Source: a virus | Virus record (IMG/VR): IMGVR_UViG_3300046002_004610 | Location: 1 to 33,261 of that record | Reading direction: 5' to 3' (one strand) | Length of the DNA: 33,261 bases | Part shown: piece after piece, positions 22,706 to 29,252 of the stretch | How the letters are laid out: each line of letters opens with the position of its first letter | How positions within the stretch are numbered: the stretch's first letter is position 1 | The notes under the pieces: generated by a model | Seen by the model: the letters and a program-made list of their open reading frames with translations, nothing else | Databases searched by the model: none | Told to the model about the DNA's origin: nothing | Position numbers and translations under genes: made by a program

Positions 22706-24567
22706 AAACCATGCCCATGTTCCCGACAATCACCGAGTGGGTGCCGCCGGAGACTTTCCCCAATTTATCTACCGCTAAGGAGATTGCAATTGACCTCGAA
22801 ACTTGTGACCCGCATATGGAATCTTTTGGGCCGGGATGGCCCCGTAATGACGGCTTCATTGCTGGTTACGCTGTGGCTGTTGACGGCTGGAGCGGATACT
22901 ATCCTGTTGCTCACGGCGGTGGCGGCAATCTTGATAAACGTCTTGTTGAACGCTGGGTAAAAGACGTACTGGCTACAAATGCCGACAAGATCATGCACAA
23001 CGCCGCCTACGACTGTGGGTGGCTCAGGGCCAGTGGATTCACCGTCAACGGCAGGATTGTCGACACCATGCTCGCCGCGCCCCTGATAGATGAGAACCGA
23101 TTCAATTACTCTCTGAATTCTCTTGGTTTTGATTACCTCAAGGAAGTCAAGTCCGAAGCTGCATTGAAGCAGGCTGCTGCCGATTTTGGCGTTCATCCCA
23201 AGAAAGAGCTGTGGAAGCTCCCCGCCATGTATGTCGGGGAATACGCCGAGCAGGACGCGGCGTTGACCCTGAAGCTGTGGCATCACTTTAAGATAAAGCT
23301 GCGACAAGATGAAGTCGAATCAATCTTCGATCTTGAGACCGAAGTGTTCCCAGTCCTTATGAACATGACCCAGCGCGGCATCCGCTTTGACCGGATCAAG
23401 GCTGAGCAGTTGATCAGCAGGTTGCAACGCCGAGAAAAAGAAATCTACCAAGAGCTGAAGTCTACCTGTGGGTCCGGTGTGGATATCTGGGCTGCGCAGT
23501 CCATCGCCTTGGCCTTTGACAAGCTTGGCGTGGCTTACGGCAAAACAGAAAAGGGACTGCCGAGCTTTACCAAAGGGTTCTTGGAAACCTGTGAACATCC
23601 TGTGGCTAAGTTGATCGTTGAAGCCCGCGAGACCAACAAGACGCATAGTACGTTCTTGCAGCCATACTTGGACTTTAGCGCCAAGACCGGCAGGATTCAC
23701 CCGCATGTGAATCAGATGCGTAATGAGGACGGCGGCACGGTGACAGGACGGCTGTCCATGGCCAACCCAAACTTACAGCAGGTTCCTGCCCGCCACGAAA
23801 TCATCGGCCCGCTGGTGCGCTCGCTCTTTCTGCCCGAAGAGGGCGAATTGTGGGCTTCCAACGACTTCAGCTCCCAAGAACCGCGATTGTTGGTGCATTA
23901 CGCCCATCTTTTGGACCTACCCGGGGCGAACAGGATGGTGGACGCGTACAACAACGACCCCAACACCGACTTTCACCAAATGGTGGCGGACATGGCTGGG
24001 ATCAAACGCAAGGCTGCCAAGACGATTGGCCTTGGCTTGATGTACGGTATGGGCAAAGGAAAGCTTGGTGGCGAGCTGGACTTGTCCGCTGAGGAAGCTT
24101 CTGAGCTGATCAACACGTTCCACACCAAGGTGCCGTTTCTTAAAGGCACGGTGAACGCGGTCATGAAGCGCATTGAGCACCCAGCATCGGGCGGGTCTAT
24201 CAGAACCCTGCTTGGCCGCAAGTGCCGCTTCCCACTGTGGGAGCCGGTAGAGTGGGGCGTGAACAAGGCGCTGCCGCGTGAACAGGCAGTCATTGAATAC
24301 GGCCAACGGATCAAACGTGCGGGCACCTACAAGGGACTGAACAGGCTTATCCAAGGGTCAGCCGCAGATCAGACAAAAGCGGCCATGGTGGCGCTCGCTA
24401 AGGCAGGGTTTGACCCTATCTTGCAGGTACACGATGAGCTTGCGCTGTCGGTGACAAGTCGGGAGCAAGCACAGGCTGCTGCCGAGATTATGGCCAACGC
24501 TGTGCGCTTGGAAGTTCCCAGCCGCTGTGATGTGGAGATTGGCCCGAGCTGGGGTGAGGCAAAATAA
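22702..24567 (+). CDS. Family A DNA polymerase with 3'-5' proofreading domain
   Basis: 621 aa with a GTG start overlapping the helicase stop; AAAAAGGA about eight bases upstream supports it. Exonuclease motifs: AIDLET (D31, E33), HNAAYD (D104) and YAEQD (Y181, D185), all present. Polymerase motifs: TGRLSMANPNLQQVP (348-362), motif A NDFSSQEPR (D388), motif B KRKAAKTIGLGLMYG (435-449) and motif C QVHDE (H577, D578). No 5'-3' nuclease domain and no DnaJ-like insertion. It is the replicative polymerase, last gene of the plus-strand replication operon, followed by a terminator. Confidence 0.95.
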   Translation: MKTMPMFPTITEWVPPETFPNLSTAKEIAIDLETCDPHMESFGPGWPRNDGFIAGYAVAVDGWSGYYPVAHGGGGNLDKRLVERWVKDVLATNADKIMHNAAYDCGWLRASGFTVNGRIVDTMLAAPLIDENRFNYSLNSLGFDYLKEVKSEAALKQAAADFGVHPKKELWKLPAMYVGEYAEQDAALTLKLWHHFKIKLRQDEVESIFDLETEVFPVLMNMTQRGIRFDRIKAEQLISRLQRREKEIYQELKSTCGSGVDIWAAQSIALAFDKLGVAYGKTEKGLPSFTKGFLETCEHPVAKLIVEARETNKTHSTFLQPYLDFSAKTGRIHPHVNQMRNEDGGTVTGRLSMANPNLQQVPARHEIIGPLVRSLFLPEEGELWASNDFSSQEPRLLVHYAHLLDLPGANRMVDAYNNDPNTDFHQMVADMAGIKRKAAKTIGLGLMYGMGKGKLGGELDLSAEEASELINTFHTKVPFLKGTVNAVMKRIEHPASGGSIRTLLGRKCRFPLWEPVEWGVNKALPREQAVIEYGQRIKRAGTYKGLNRLIQGSAADQTKAAMVALAKAGFDPILQVHDELALSVTSREQAQAAAEIMANAVRLEVPSRCDVEIGPSWGEAK

Positions 24568-24589
24568 AGGGCCCCGAGGGGCCCTTTTT
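24566..24589. terminator. Bidirectional terminator between convergent operons
   Basis: AAAGGGCCC (24566-24574), loop CGAG, GGGCCCTTT (24579-24587), then more T on the plus strand. The A-rich start gives a U-tract on the minus strand too. It sits between the polymerase gene and the convergent minus-strand operon and overlaps the polymerase stop region. Confidence 0.85.
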
Positions 24590-24908
24590 AAAAGCGTAAC
24601 AGCTTCTTAAAGATTGTCCAAAATCTTGTCTTGGTGACCGCTGTATCTTCAAACAAATCCAGTTGCGTGATGGTGAAACGGTATTCCCCCTTCCCCCTTC
24701 CGGGGACAAGAACCGCTTCGATCTTGCTTTCGTTGGCCAAGCTCAGCCCACAACGGCGGACCATGGAAGCTGGCAGGTGCGTAAAAACTGCAATCTCCGT
24801 AGTTTTCATCGTGTAGTTGTTCGAGCGTAAAGCAGCGAGGAACAGGGCCCGGACTTCTGCCGGGTCCCTCTTCACAGGCATTGGCCGGACTTTGACTGTC
24901 TCGGTCAT
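24588..24908 (-). CDS. Small protein with possible winged-helix fold, last gene of leftward operon
   Basis: 106 aa; the start overlaps the upstream gene (24905-24908, ATGA type). After a basic lead, residues about 18-50 (AEVRALFLAALRSNNYTMK, then TEIAVFTHLPASMVRRC) read like a winged-helix DNA-binding fold, followed by a beta-hairpin-like ending (SKIEAVLVPGRGKGEYRFTI). It may regulate transcription, but this is inferred from pattern only. Last gene before the bidirectional terminator. Confidence 0.6.
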   Translation of the reverse strand: MTETVKVRPMPVKRDPAEVRALFLAALRSNNYTMKTTEIAVFTHLPASMVRRCGLSLANESKIEAVLVPGRGKGEYRFTITQLDLFEDTAVTKTRFWTIFKKLLRF

Positions 24909-25393
24909 CGGGCTCGTCCTTCCAGCCGGTCAGCAATTAAGGTAGCGTACCCAGCAATGTCAACCCAGTGATCGGTCACGTTAGGGTTGCCGTTGACAAT
25001 TCGGCCAATCTTGTGCACGATCATCTCCAAAGCTTCCCATTGGTCATCGGCAAAGGTCTTGTCATGCTTGGCAGCATGGGCAGCCATGGTGCGCTTAATA
25101 GCCTGCATGAGTTCCGCGCCGTCTTTAAACTTGCCGTAGTTCTCGGCCCGAGCGTCCAGTGTCTTGTCCACGGTAAAGGCCCAGTCCGGCAAACGTGGGT
25201 CCGGCATGGGAACCATTTCAGGGGGAGCAAAGGCTCCGAGCATCTGGGCTGCACAGTCCACTGCCTTCTTGCGCAACTGGTAACCCAATGACGGGGTAAT
25301 GCCAAACTTCTTAGCCACGGGGGCTACCTTGGCGTTTGGGTGATTCATGATGTATTCCATGAACTTCTTTGATTTACTGCTTTGCTTTCTCAT
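24905..25393 (-). CDS. HTH domain fused to DUF6378-like helical domain
   Basis: 162 aa. Residues about 8-45 (FMEYIMNHPNAKVAPVAKKF, then GITPSLGYQLRKKAV) look like a helix-turn-helix. Residues about 75-160 (TLDARAENYGKFKDGAELMQ, then QWEALEMIVHKIGRIVNG and DHWVDIAGYATLIAD) match a widespread phage domain I know as DUF6378, which is all-helical and somewhat like MazG-type folds. The D-x-W-x-D-I-A-G-Y-A ending is the hallmark. The stand-alone domain is common, while the HTH lead makes a sequence-specific regulator conceivable. The start overlaps the preceding ORF (ATGA). Confidence 0.7.
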   Translation of the reverse strand: MRKQSSKSKKFMEYIMNHPNAKVAPVAKKFGITPSLGYQLRKKAVDCAAQMLGAFAPPEMVPMPDPRLPDWAFTVDKTLDARAENYGKFKDGAELMQAIKRTMAAHAAKHDKTFADDQWEALEMIVHKIGRIVNGNPNVTDHWVDIAGYATLIADRLEGRAR

Positions 25394-25614
25394 ATCGGTG
25401 CGTCCTCTGTTTTGGTTAATAAATAGTACTTTCTCGCCTTTTCGGCATCCTTCTCATGCTTTCTATGAAGCATTTCCAATATTTTTGGGTCTACCCGTTC
25501 GAACGGATTCCACCCGTTTTTCTCTAACAGCGTTGAAACGGTCTCGACCCTCTTGTTTGATCGTTTCCGGGGAGACCGCAACTTCTTCAGTTGTAAATTT
25601 ATGTCCGTTTCCAC
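25390..25614 (-). CDS. Candidate small gene overlapping the zinc-ribbon gene out of frame
   Basis: The frame ends in an ATGA overlap with the HTH-DUF6378 gene, the coupling used throughout this operon. The likely start is a GTG at 25614, with GAAGGAGGGA just upstream (short spacing); an ATG at 25659 and an internal ATG (27 aa product) are alternatives. It encodes up to 74 aa: a basic N-terminus, then LLEKNGWNPFERVDPKILEM and a charged helix (HRKHEKDAEKARKYYLLTK). Without it, 69 bases after the zinc-ribbon gene would be empty. About 150 bases overlap that gene in another frame. Reality and start are uncertain. Confidence 0.4.
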   Translation of the reverse strand: METDINLQLKKLRSPRKRSNKRVETVSTLLEKNGWNPFERVDPKILEMLHRKHEKDAEKARKYYLLTKTEDAPI

Positions 25615-25696
25615 ACTCCCTCCTTCTTCTATATCTAGTTGGGCTGGACCGCGTCTCAAGGATCACGGACCACGCGCCGCATTCAGGACAATTCAT
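25463..25696 (-). CDS. NrdR-like zinc-ribbon protein
   Basis: 77 aa; the ATG overlaps the stop of the upstream 53-aa gene. The N-terminus has CPECG (C3, C6), then RYRRRRECGNGHKFTTEEV, closely following the NrdR zinc-ribbon pattern RRRRxCxxCxxRFTTxE, but with His (H32) in place of the fourth Cys. NrdR represses ribonucleotide reductase genes. This protein lacks the ATP-cone domain of NrdR (full NrdR is about 150 aa), so only the DNA-binding zinc ribbon is present. It may act as a small DNA-binding regulator of phage or host genes. Confidence 0.8.
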   Translation of the reverse strand: MNCPECGAWSVILETRSSPTRYRRRRECGNGHKFTTEEVAVSPETIKQEGRDRFNAVREKRVESVRTGRPKNIGNAS

Positions 25697-25854
25697 TTAG
25701 TCTCCATACAGGGATGCTTTTCCCCTTCTTTTTTGGTTATAAAAATAAGATGGCATTGCGTGCAGCGCCAAAGAGTGCCCTCTTCTACGACAGTACGGCG
25801 CAAGCCTCGCGGACCACGGGCCTTGCCAAAGAAAGTTTTTATCTTCTCAAGCAT
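25693..25854 (-). CDS. Small CxxC...HxC zinc-finger-like protein
   Basis: 53 aa, short but well supported: GGAGGAAAC sits just before the ATG at 25854, and the stop overlaps the start of the NrdR-like gene (ATGA). The sequence begins MLEKIKTFFGKARGPRGLRR and then has CTQC (C31, C34) and HPC (H47, C49), which could hold one zinc ion. The basic N-terminus could contact nucleic acid. It is the first of two consecutive small zinc-binding-type proteins. Function unknown. Confidence 0.65.
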   Translation of the reverse strand: MLEKIKTFFGKARGPRGLRRTVVEEGTLWRCTQCHLIFITKKEGEKHPCMETK

Positions 25855-26047
25855 TTTGTTTCCTCCATCGTCTACACAAATCTTTTGCCGCCTTGCTCTT
25901 TGGCTTCCTGTCGCACATCTCGCTTATGGATTTTTCTTTTGCTTGCATCCGCAACATGTGGGGCGTGACTGGTGGCGGCGGCTCGGGGAACAGGCCATTC
26001 CATCCAACAAAAGACAACACCGCACCTACTATGAGTCGGTCAATCAT
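25847..26047 (-). CDS. Small membrane-anchored protein with two conserved-looking cysteines
   Basis: 66 aa. An N-terminal hydrophobic helix (about 3-19, DRLIVGAVLSFVGWNGLF), then a Pro-rich turn (PEPPPPVTP) and a basic tail with C46 and C58 (EMCDRKPKSKAAKDLCRRW). The start overlaps the upstream gene (ATGA) and the 3' end overlaps the next one. It may be an uncleaved signal anchor. Function unknown. Confidence 0.65.
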   Translation of the reverse strand: MIDRLIVGAVLSFVGWNGLFPEPPPPVTPHMLRMQAKEKSISEMCDRKPKSKAAKDLCRRWRKQNA

Positions 26048-26256
26048 GCTTCCTCCTTATGCTCCGCAAGCCTCGCCTCAAGACGCTTGATACGTTCTTC
26101 GTTGTACTGCATGGCGGCATTGGCGTACTCAGCGGCGGTCTCGGCCTCCAGCTTGCGTAGATATGCATCTTGTAGTTCGGCGTAGATCACCTCTGAAATG
26201 GTCTTTGCCCTGAGAATGTCTTTGATGTACTTGATTGTTGTCTCTCGGAAGTTCAT
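26044..26256 (-). CDS. Small coiled-coil protein
   Basis: 70 aa, coupled at both ends by four-base overlaps. Almost entirely helical and charged; residues about 25-65 (LQDAYLRKLEAETAAEYANA, then EERIKRLEARLAEH) have heptad spacing typical of a coiled coil. It resembles small phage accessory proteins of unknown role. No motif beyond the coiled coil. Confidence 0.65.
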   Translation of the reverse strand: MNFRETTIKYIKDILRAKTISEVIYAELQDAYLRKLEAETAAEYANAAMQYNEERIKRLEARLAEHKEEA

Positions 26257-26639
26257 GTGTTCTTCTCCCTGAGTTTGGCTTCAACGGCATCTGCAAACCT
26301 AACCCAAAACGGCTTGCTGTCAACAATCTGTTTGACTTGGTCATAAATAAAAGATTGCTCCTCATCCGTCAGCCCGACCCATGTGCGCTGTGGTGGATGG
26401 GTGTAGAGGGGAATTTTGTCCAGCTTGATTGTTGTTGGCGTGTCCCATTTCACATAGTTATGTGCAAATTCAAGCCTACGCATTTCAACATTTACATACG
26501 CAAAAGGCTTTTGGCTTTCCAACTCTGCAATGGCTTTCTTGCCTGCTTGGATGGCTTGTTTACATTTGTCAATGTAAGGCTTGTCATCGCTCAACGCACA
26601 TTCCAATGCCTCTACCATCTGTTTCAATACTTCACTCAT
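26253..26639 (-). CDS. Phage accessory protein with WVGLTDEE module
   Basis: 128 aa. The N-terminal half is helical (MSEVLKQMVEALECALSDDK, then KCKQAIQAGKKAIAELESQK). The centre has KIPLYTHPPQRTWVGLTDEE, a segment I recognise from many small phage and prophage proteins, and the end is FADAVEAKLREKNT. A sibling module occurs in the gene at 26869-27048. Function unknown. Starts and stops overlap its neighbours by four bases. Confidence 0.7.
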   Translation of the reverse strand: MSEVLKQMVEALECALSDDKPYIDKCKQAIQAGKKAIAELESQKPFAYVNVEMRRLEFAHNYVKWDTPTTIKLDKIPLYTHPPQRTWVGLTDEEQSFIYDQVKQIVDSKPFWVRFADAVEAKLREKNT

Positions 26640-26872
26640 TTCTTCAAGCTCCTGATGTAGATTGCCAACGAACTGATGGTGTCTTTGCCAAAGCCTTGCA
26701 GCTTCTCAATGTGCTGTGCCACTTCTTCAATGGTGTCATTGCGTGATGGGTTTTTATACACATCCAAGTACGGCTCAAGCGCCGCCATCACCGACTCCTT
26801 GCGTTGCTTGGCTTGTCGTTCAATCTCGTTGAACGCTTCATCTTCAGGGTCTAGAAATCTTGATTCAGTCAT
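26636..26872 (-). CDS. Small helical phage protein, unknown function
   Basis: 78 aa, ATGA-coupled to both neighbours. The sequence contains DPEDEAFNEIERQAKQRKES and DTIEEVAQHIEKLQGFGKDT, all predicted helix, acidic overall. It lies between the two WVGLT-module genes. No recognised motif. Confidence 0.6.
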   Translation of the reverse strand: MTESRFLDPEDEAFNEIERQAKQRKESVMAALEPYLDVYKNPSRNDTIEEVAQHIEKLQGFGKDTISSLAIYIRSLKK

Positions 26873-27048
26873 GTGTTCCTCTTCTTTAAAAGTAGTTCGA
26901 GAGTTCTTGCAAACTGCTTTTGCTCTACAGGCATAATGTCTTTTTTGCGAATTTTTATGGTGATCCCATAGGCTACTTCAATCTCTTCCTCCGTCAGCCC
27001 TACCCACGGCTTCTTGTAATCTTGGATGTCATCGTCTTCTTCAGTCAT
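26869..27048 (-). CDS. Small protein with WVGLTEEE module
   Basis: 59 aa from the ATG at 27048, which has GGAGATAGGT upstream and overlaps the stop of the 40-aa membrane ORF; a TTG at 27075 is a weaker alternative. It is an acidic start followed by KPWVGLTEEEIEVAYG and a basic end TLELLLKKRNT. It matches the second half of the 128-aa protein two genes downstream (WVGLT-x-EE core and a K-x-N-T end), indicating a shared module. Function unknown. Confidence 0.6.
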   Translation of the reverse strand: MTEEDDDIQDYKKPWVGLTEEEIEVAYGITIKIRKKDIMPVEQKQFARTLELLLKKRNT

Positions 27049-27163
27049 ACCTATCTCCATTTTGTAAAAAATCAATCGCTGCTATCAGCATTGCCCCTAC
27101 GGCCAAGACCAACACGCCGCCAAGGAACAGAATCCCCACCCACGTCAATACATTTAGTAACAT
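27041..27163 (-). CDS. 40-aa single-pass membrane peptide
   Basis: The ATG at 27163 has an excellent ribosome site (GGGAGGT, five bases upstream). The product starts MLLNVLTWVGILFLGGVLVL, continues with a hydrophobic helix to about residue 30 and ends with a polar tail (DFLQNGDRYD). Its stop overlaps the next gene's start by eight bases. It overlaps the 3' part of the 64-aa coiled-coil ORF in another frame. Small membrane peptides are common in phage accessory regions; function unknown. Confidence 0.6.
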   Translation of the reverse strand: MLLNVLTWVGILFLGGVLVLAVGAMLIAAIDFLQNGDRYD

Positions 27164-27266
27164 CGCGTACCTCCCGTTCTAATTTGATAATGCGTTGGCG
27201 GAGCATGTCGTTTTCTACAAGCAACACGCGCCACGCATCAAGGACCAGTTTCGTATCCTCATCCAT
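27072..27266 (-). CDS. Small coiled-coil protein
   Basis: 64 aa; the ATG overlaps the upstream gene's stop by eight bases. Residues about 5-40 (LVLDAWRVLLVENDMLRQRI, then KLEREVRDVTKC) form a coiled coil. The last about 30 residues (GGDSVPWRRVGLGRRGN) are the second frame over the 40-aa membrane ORF and may be poorly constrained. Function unknown. Confidence 0.55.
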   Translation of the reverse strand: MDEDTKLVLDAWRVLLVENDMLRQRIIKLEREVRDVTKCIDVGGDSVPWRRVGLGRRGNADSSD

Positions 27267-28071
27267 TTACCAACTCTTTTTTTGAATGTGCTGTGTAACT
27301 ATGCTGCGCATAGCCAAATTCAATTTTCCCCACCATCATTTCATTGACCCACGTTCTGCGGCCACTTAAATATTGGCGGAAGTGCCCACGTCTTCTGTGC
27401 CTTCTGGGACTTGCGTGGCCATTGCCCGTTGCCACAATTTCTTCTTTTTCGTGTTGCGCTGTCACGTCAATCACCGTCCAAGTATAGATAGGCTTTTTGT
27501 TTTTACGCACCCGCTTTGCATTGGCCGCAGAGGGTATCGCCGTATATGCAGTCACTGTTTCTTTCAGATCAACCGACACATGCATGTACCTTAAATAGAC
27601 GCTCAGGACCATATCCATCCACATGGTGCCGAGGTACTCTTCGGGGCAGCTAAACGTATCGATATATTCCTTTTTTGCACTCTCAGGGTCCTGCTCCCGC
27701 ATAGCCTCAAGTATCTTATCGGGGCTGTACTTTTCCCCGATTCGTACAAGCTTTTCTCTCGTAGACGTGTGAACAATCTCTGCCACATCCCCGCCCTTCC
27801 CCCGGAGAAATACTTGCAGTTTTTCAGAGTGGCGTTCAATAGTTGTTGAAAGCGTTTGTCCGTTGGACAACTTGCGAACTATCCCCATTTTTTCAAATGG
27901 TAAAAACAAGCTTTTGATCTCACTTTCAAACAGATCAGGGAACTGTGGGCGAAGCTTAAGAAATTCTTCTTTTGAAAGCTCCTTCGCTTGACCAAGGTCA
28001 ATCCATGTGTAGTCCTCAGGATTACCATGGTCAAACTTTAGTGAAAATGATTCCAGAATATTTTCAGTCAT
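27259..28071 (-). CDS. Conserved phage protein with His/Arg-rich C-terminal motif
   Basis: 270 aa, the largest gene of the leftward operon, with GAGGAAAAGAG before the ATG at 28071. The N-terminal two thirds are mixed alpha/beta (WIDLGQAKELSKEEFLKLRP). The C-terminus contains KPIYTWTVIDVTA and then GNGHASPRRHRRRGHFRQYL and SGRRTWVNEMMVGK. I recognise the HASPRxHxRRGHxR...G...W/V...VG pattern from proteins spread through many phages and prophages, where it has no assigned function. The His/Arg cluster could bind metal or nucleic acid. No known enzyme motif was found. Confidence 0.7.
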   Translation of the reverse strand: MTENILESFSLKFDHGNPEDYTWIDLGQAKELSKEEFLKLRPQFPDLFESEIKSLFLPFEKMGIVRKLSNGQTLSTTIERHSEKLQVFLRGKGGDVAEIVHTSTREKLVRIGEKYSPDKILEAMREQDPESAKKEYIDTFSCPEEYLGTMWMDMVLSVYLRYMHVSVDLKETVTAYTAIPSAANAKRVRKNKKPIYTWTVIDVTAQHEKEEIVATGNGHASPRRHRRRGHFRQYLSGRRTWVNEMMVGKIEFGYAQHSYTAHSKKELVNG

Positions 28072-28094
28072 CTCTTTTCCTCAAGTAATGCCGA

Positions 28095-28250
28095 TCACGT
28101 AACCCAAAGATAAAAACCGTGCAAGATCCCAATCGGGAACATGATCGCGCCAGCAACCAAGAAGCCCCACAAGCTTTGTGAAAAGCAAGTAAAGACATGC
28201 GTCAACCACGCCGCAAAGCAGGCCATTCCAATAAAAGCTGCCCAGTTCAT
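28095..28250 (-). CDS. 51-aa two-helix membrane protein
   Basis: The ATG at 28250 overlaps the upstream stop (ATGA). The sequence starts MNWAAFIGMACFAAWLTHVF and has two hydrophobic helices (about 2-22 and 28-49) joined by a short polar loop, ending HGFYLWVT. I have seen similar small two-TM proteins in many phages. The alternative 91-aa reading in the same region (28081-28356) is a different, low-complexity frame and is rejected. Function unknown; membrane insertion is expected. Confidence 0.7.
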   Translation of the reverse strand: MNWAAFIGMACFAAWLTHVFTCFSQSLWGFLVAGAIMFPIGILHGFYLWVT

Positions 28251-28465
28251 GGTTGATCCCCCAGTCCGTTCTTGCGCTGCATGTACGCCAACCGCGCATA
28301 CAAATCGACCATGCTGTTTTGCAAGAATTCCTTGAGGTTGAGCGCGTTGTGCGCATCCCGGATCACCTGCCCCGGAACGCGGACCTCGGCCAAGCAGCCG
28401 TACTGCTCCAACGTGATCACCAAGGTGTCGTCCTCCTCTTCAATCATTTCAATTTGATTAGTCAT
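28247..28465 (-). CDS. Small accessory phage protein
   Basis: 72 aa from the ATG at 28465, preceded by GGAGGAATGA; an upstream in-frame ATG at 28498 lacks such a site. Acidic start (MIEEEDDTLVITLEQYGCLA) followed by a helical half (DAHNALNLKEFLQNSMVDLY). The stop overlaps the start of the 51-aa membrane gene. Function unknown. Confidence 0.65.
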   Translation of the reverse strand: MTNQIEMIEEEDDTLVITLEQYGCLAEVRVPGQVIRDAHNALNLKEFLQNSMVDLYARLAYMQRKNGLGDQP

Positions 28466-28466
28466 C

Positions 28467-28727
28467 TCATTCCTCCAGCATAAAGTTGGTTGCATCATTG
28501 TAAAAAGTCAAAAACATATCTATCGCGGAATGCTTGTCAAGGCCCGTGGCCTGCGCACCGCCCGCAGCAACCATCATGGCCGCTAAAACAGAAACCTTCG
28601 GTGAACTGGAATGCTTGAACATCGTCTTGGCAATCTCCACAGCACATGCCTGCGTCTCCGCCTTCACCCGCTTAATATCCTCAGGGGAAAGCTCCTTCCC
28701 CCCGCCTGTGCCGTTACTCAGTGTCAT
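28467..28727 (-). CDS. Small accessory phage protein, helical
   Basis: 86 aa from the ATG at 28727 (GGAGA with six-base spacing); the ATG at 28748 has no ribosome site. Gly-rich lead (GTGGGKELSPEDIKRVKAET), then helices (KVSVLAAMMVAAGGAQATGL, DKHSAIDMFLTFYNDATNFM). It overlaps the previous gene's end. Function unknown. Confidence 0.65.
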   Translation of the reverse strand: MTLSNGTGGGKELSPEDIKRVKAETQACAVEIAKTMFKHSSSPKVSVLAAMMVAAGGAQATGLDKHSAIDMFLTFYNDATNFMLEE

Positions 28728-28932
28728 TGGGCTTCTCCATGTAATCATTTAATGTCCTCTGCGACTCAATCAGCACAGTCACAACACCATGCAGTGCCCT
28801 TTGCGTCAACAGATCCGAGCCCTTGGCAATCAAACCAATCATGGCCATGGCCTCATTCATCGTGTTACACGCGTCAAGGACCATCCACGTGTTGACCTCG
28901 AAATAATTCAGGGGTTTTTCTTTCTTCGCCAT
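28714..28932 (-). CDS. Small accessory phage protein, helical
   Basis: 72 aa from the ATG at 28932 with AAGGAGAACGAA upstream; longer in-frame starts (29001) would run through this ribosome site. The sequence (MAKKEKPLNYFEVNTWMVLD, then TMNEAMAMIGLIAKGSDLLT) is all helical, with size and layout similar to its downstream neighbour. Function unknown. Confidence 0.65.
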   Translation of the reverse strand: MAKKEKPLNYFEVNTWMVLDACNTMNEAMAMIGLIAKGSDLLTQRALHGVVTVLIESQRTLNDYMEKPNDTE

Positions 28933-28973
28933 TTCGTTCTCCTTTTGGTTAGTAATAAGACTCACGGGCCGAA

Positions 28974-29252
28974 TCACGGCTGCGCCGCTTCGTCTGCACA
29001 ATACTGCATAGCGCCTAAGATGATCTCTTCCTTGACATCGTCAGACAAGAGTTCCGCAATGTCCACGCCGTCCAAATAAGCATAAAACACCGTCCAGTCC
29101 TCCTTCACGCCGACACTGGGGTCAGCAGCCTCGAATTCCAGCCAGCATTCCAACGTGTGTTGCTTCAAGTACTTGCCCGCGCCAGTCTCAAAAATATGGT
29201 TGTAAGACAGCAAGCCGTCATACGGGTTGTTGATAAGGGTGTAGTCAATCAT
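28974..29252 (-). CDS. Small acidic phage protein
   Basis: 92 aa, ATGA-coupled to the first gene of the operon. It contains NNPYDGLLSYNHIFETGAGK, LECWLEFEAADPSVGV and DGVDIAELLSDDVKEEIILG. Acidic, mixed alpha/beta. Unknown function; the early position near the strong promoter suggests it is expressed at high level. Confidence 0.65.
   Translation of the reverse strand: MIDYTLINNPYDGLLSYNHIFETGAGKYLKQHTLECWLEFEAADPSVGVKEDWTVFYAYLDGVDIAELLSDDVKEEIILGAMQYCADEAAQP

Noticed and set aside
22702-24567. Possible DnaJ-like zinc insertion in the polymerase, as in HMO-2011-type phages
   Set aside because: No CxxCxGxG motifs occur in the protein; exonuclease and polymerase domains are contiguous.
28081-28356. 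91-codon minus-strand frame
   Set aside because: Conflicts with two well-coupled genes (28247-28465 and 28095-28250) that have ribosome sites and protein-like sequence.
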